Of a stretch of 64,000 bases of DNA, positions 62,913-64,000 are shown in pieces (position 1 is the first letter of the stretch; the number at the start of each line of letters is the position of its first letter). Source of the DNA: Promethearchaeota archaeon (GTDB lineage: Archaea; Asgardarchaeota; Lokiarchaeia; Sigynarchaeales; SOKP01); NCBI GenBank assembly GCA_019057735.1, contig JAHLWV010000001.1, positions 1 through 64,000 of the forward strand. The letters are read 5' to 3'. A program made the position numbers and the translations under genes. The notes under the pieces were generated by a model. It was given only the letters and a program-made list of their open reading frames with translations, was not told where the DNA came from and searched no databases.

Positions 62913-64000
62913 GTGGTAAAAATTACTTACATTGGAGCAGGATCTCTTGTTTTTGGAAAAAACTTGCTTACAGATCTCCTTATGTTTCCAGCGCTCCAAG
63001 AAGACACGATTCTTTGCCTTGAAGATATTCACCCTGAGAGATTAGATTTAATGTTTCGGTATGCAAAAAAGTACAAGGAAGAATTTTTCGACGATAAAGA
63101 TATAACAATTGAAAAGACAACAGATCAAAAAAAAGCAATCAAAGACGCGAAATATGTGATCGACTCCATCCACGTAGGCGGACTTGATGCGTTTAAGTTA
63201 GATGTTGAAATACCTTACAAGTATGGTGTTTCTCAAGCTGTAGGAGATACAATCGGCCCTGGTGGTGTTTTTCGCTTCCTGCGCGCAACAAGCGCCTTAA
63301 AATCAATTCTGCAAGATATACAAGAAATCGGATACAACGCCAATAATGACGGAGATAAACCTTTACTCTTAAATTACGCCAATCCAATGGCAATGAATAC
63401 TTGGTTTTGCAACTCGATCGTTCCAGATTCCACGGTTGGTTTATGTCATGGCGTTCAAGGTACGGCAATGATTTTGCGAAATTGGGCTGGTGTAAAACCT
63501 GAGGAATTTAGTTTTCTCTGCGCTGGTATTAACCATATGGCCTGGTTCCTTGAAGTATGGTATAGAAATTCAGAAGACCCAAATTCCATGTGGAAAGATG
63601 CTTATCCATTAATTAAGAAAAACCTCAAAGAGAATCCAAAGTTAGGCGAGCATGACAAAATCCGCTTAGACTTGATGAAAGCTGCGGGAGGATATTTTAT
63701 GACAGAGGAGACCCGGCATACAAGCGAATACGTTCCTTATTATCGAAAATTACCTGATTTTCTAGAAAAATTTCAGGGGAGCTCTACGGGCATGATAGAG
63801 CAAGCCGCAGATTATTTAACGCAAGTTAAAATGCAAGGTAGATTCGAGAGAAGCATACTAAGAGCATTAAAAAAGCAAAAACTTCCCTACAAGAAAGTAG
63901 CCACGGGAGAATATGCTCCCTTCATCATTAATGCCATGGAAACGAACGAACCTTTTGGATTTAACGGAAATGTAATTAATAAAGAAGGAAGTTTAATTAC
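62913..64000 (+). CDS. Glycoside hydrolase family 4 enzyme (alpha-galactosidase/glucosidase-like), cut by window end
   Basis: The first 362 codons are visible, with GTG start. NAD motif VKITYIGAGSLVFGKNLL, then SIHVGGLDAF, GPGGVFRFLRA, NYANPMAMNTW, the metal-binding Cys in GLCHGVQGT and the His in GINHMAWF. Those are the NAD/Mn-dependent GH4 set. The residues after NPM and the CHGV motif resemble MelA-type alpha-galactosidases rather than phospho-glucosidases, so a non-phosphorylated sugar is likely, in agreement with the GPH symporter. The 3' end is outside the window. Confidence 0.9.
   Translation, partial: MVKITYIGAGSLVFGKNLLTDLLMFPALQEDTILCLEDIHPERLDLMFRYAKKYKEEFFDDKDITIEKTTDQKKAIKDAKYVIDSIHVGGLDAFKLDVEIPYKYGVSQAVGDTIGPGGVFRFLRATSALKSILQDIQEIGYNANNDGDKPLLLNYANPMAMNTWFCNSIVPDSTVGLCHGVQGTAMILRNWAGVKPEEFSFLCAGINHMAWFLEVWYRNSEDPNSMWKDAYPLIKKNLKENPKLGEHDKIRLDLMKAAGGYFMTEETRHTSEYVPYYRKLPDFLEKFQGSSTGMIEQAADYLTQVKMQGRFERSILRALKKQKLPYKKVATGEYAPFIINAMETNEPFGFNGNVINKEGSLI

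Noticed and set aside
1..64000. CRISPR arrays, insertion sequences, tRNA or rRNA genes
   Set aside because: No regular spaced repeats, transposase motifs or RNA-gene consensus were seen on either strand by eye. A tRNA scan could still find something missed.

Overview
The window comes from an AT-rich archaeal chromosome (about one third G+C by eye). TTG and GTG starts are common. TATA-like boxes centred about 25 nt before some start codons suggest leaderless transcripts. Genes point to an anaerobe with ferredoxin and thiol biochemistry: a glycyl radical enzyme, 2-oxoacid:ferredoxin oxidoreductase, an HdrA-like domain, DUF166 and corrinoid methyl transfer. An Asgard (Loki-like) archaeon fits, but no marker gene here proves it.

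Region 1 (about 3.8-38.6 kb) is a citric-acid-cycle neighbourhood. It holds aconitase, two citrate synthases, class II fumarase, SdhAB, KorAB (2-oxoacid:ferredoxin oxidoreductase), SucCD, two-subunit ATP-citrate lyase (AclBA) and isocitrate dehydrogenase. Only malate dehydrogenase and an obvious SDH membrane anchor are missing. Having citrate synthase, ATP-citrate lyase and a ferredoxin-linked 2-oxoacid enzyme together implies a cycle that can run oxidatively or reductively. Interspersed are an FMN 2-hydroxyacid dehydrogenase, a rubredoxin-ThDP enzyme fusion, a lone lipoamide dehydrogenase-like protein, two CapA-like membrane metallophosphatases, transporters and a tandem SH3-like protein.

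Region 2 (about 39.2-47.2 kb) is a sulfur/thiol-relay island. It contains ArsR, a thioredoxin-like protein, four DGC-type cysteine proteins (one fused to a GcvH-like lipoyl domain), a stand-alone HdrA N-terminal-like domain, a 2[4Fe-4S] ferredoxin, DsrE/F/H, a YeeE/TsuA-type transporter, TusA and an Lrp-like regulator with a Cys-rich tail. Three copies of a palindromic operator lie between tusA and the regulator. The island is bracketed by the 3' end of isocitrate dehydrogenase and a diverged copy of that same 3' end, which resembles integration into icd. A DUF166 gene inside it is interrupted by two in-frame stops.

Region 3 (about 47.7-54.3 kb) is a TetR-controlled FtsX/MacB-type exporter: one very large permease and two ATPases, with two TCGA-N7-TCGA sites in the divergent promoter. 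Region 4 (about 54.4-59.7 kb) holds gene debris, a DUF7000-like protein and a segment of higher G+C. That segment carries a bacterial-looking alpha/beta-hydrolase with a PKD domain and a UroD-type methyltransferase/corrinoid protein pair, and looks acquired. Region 5 (60.0-64.0 kb) has a GT1 glycosyltransferase, a GPH sugar symporter and a GH4 glycosidase cut by the window end.
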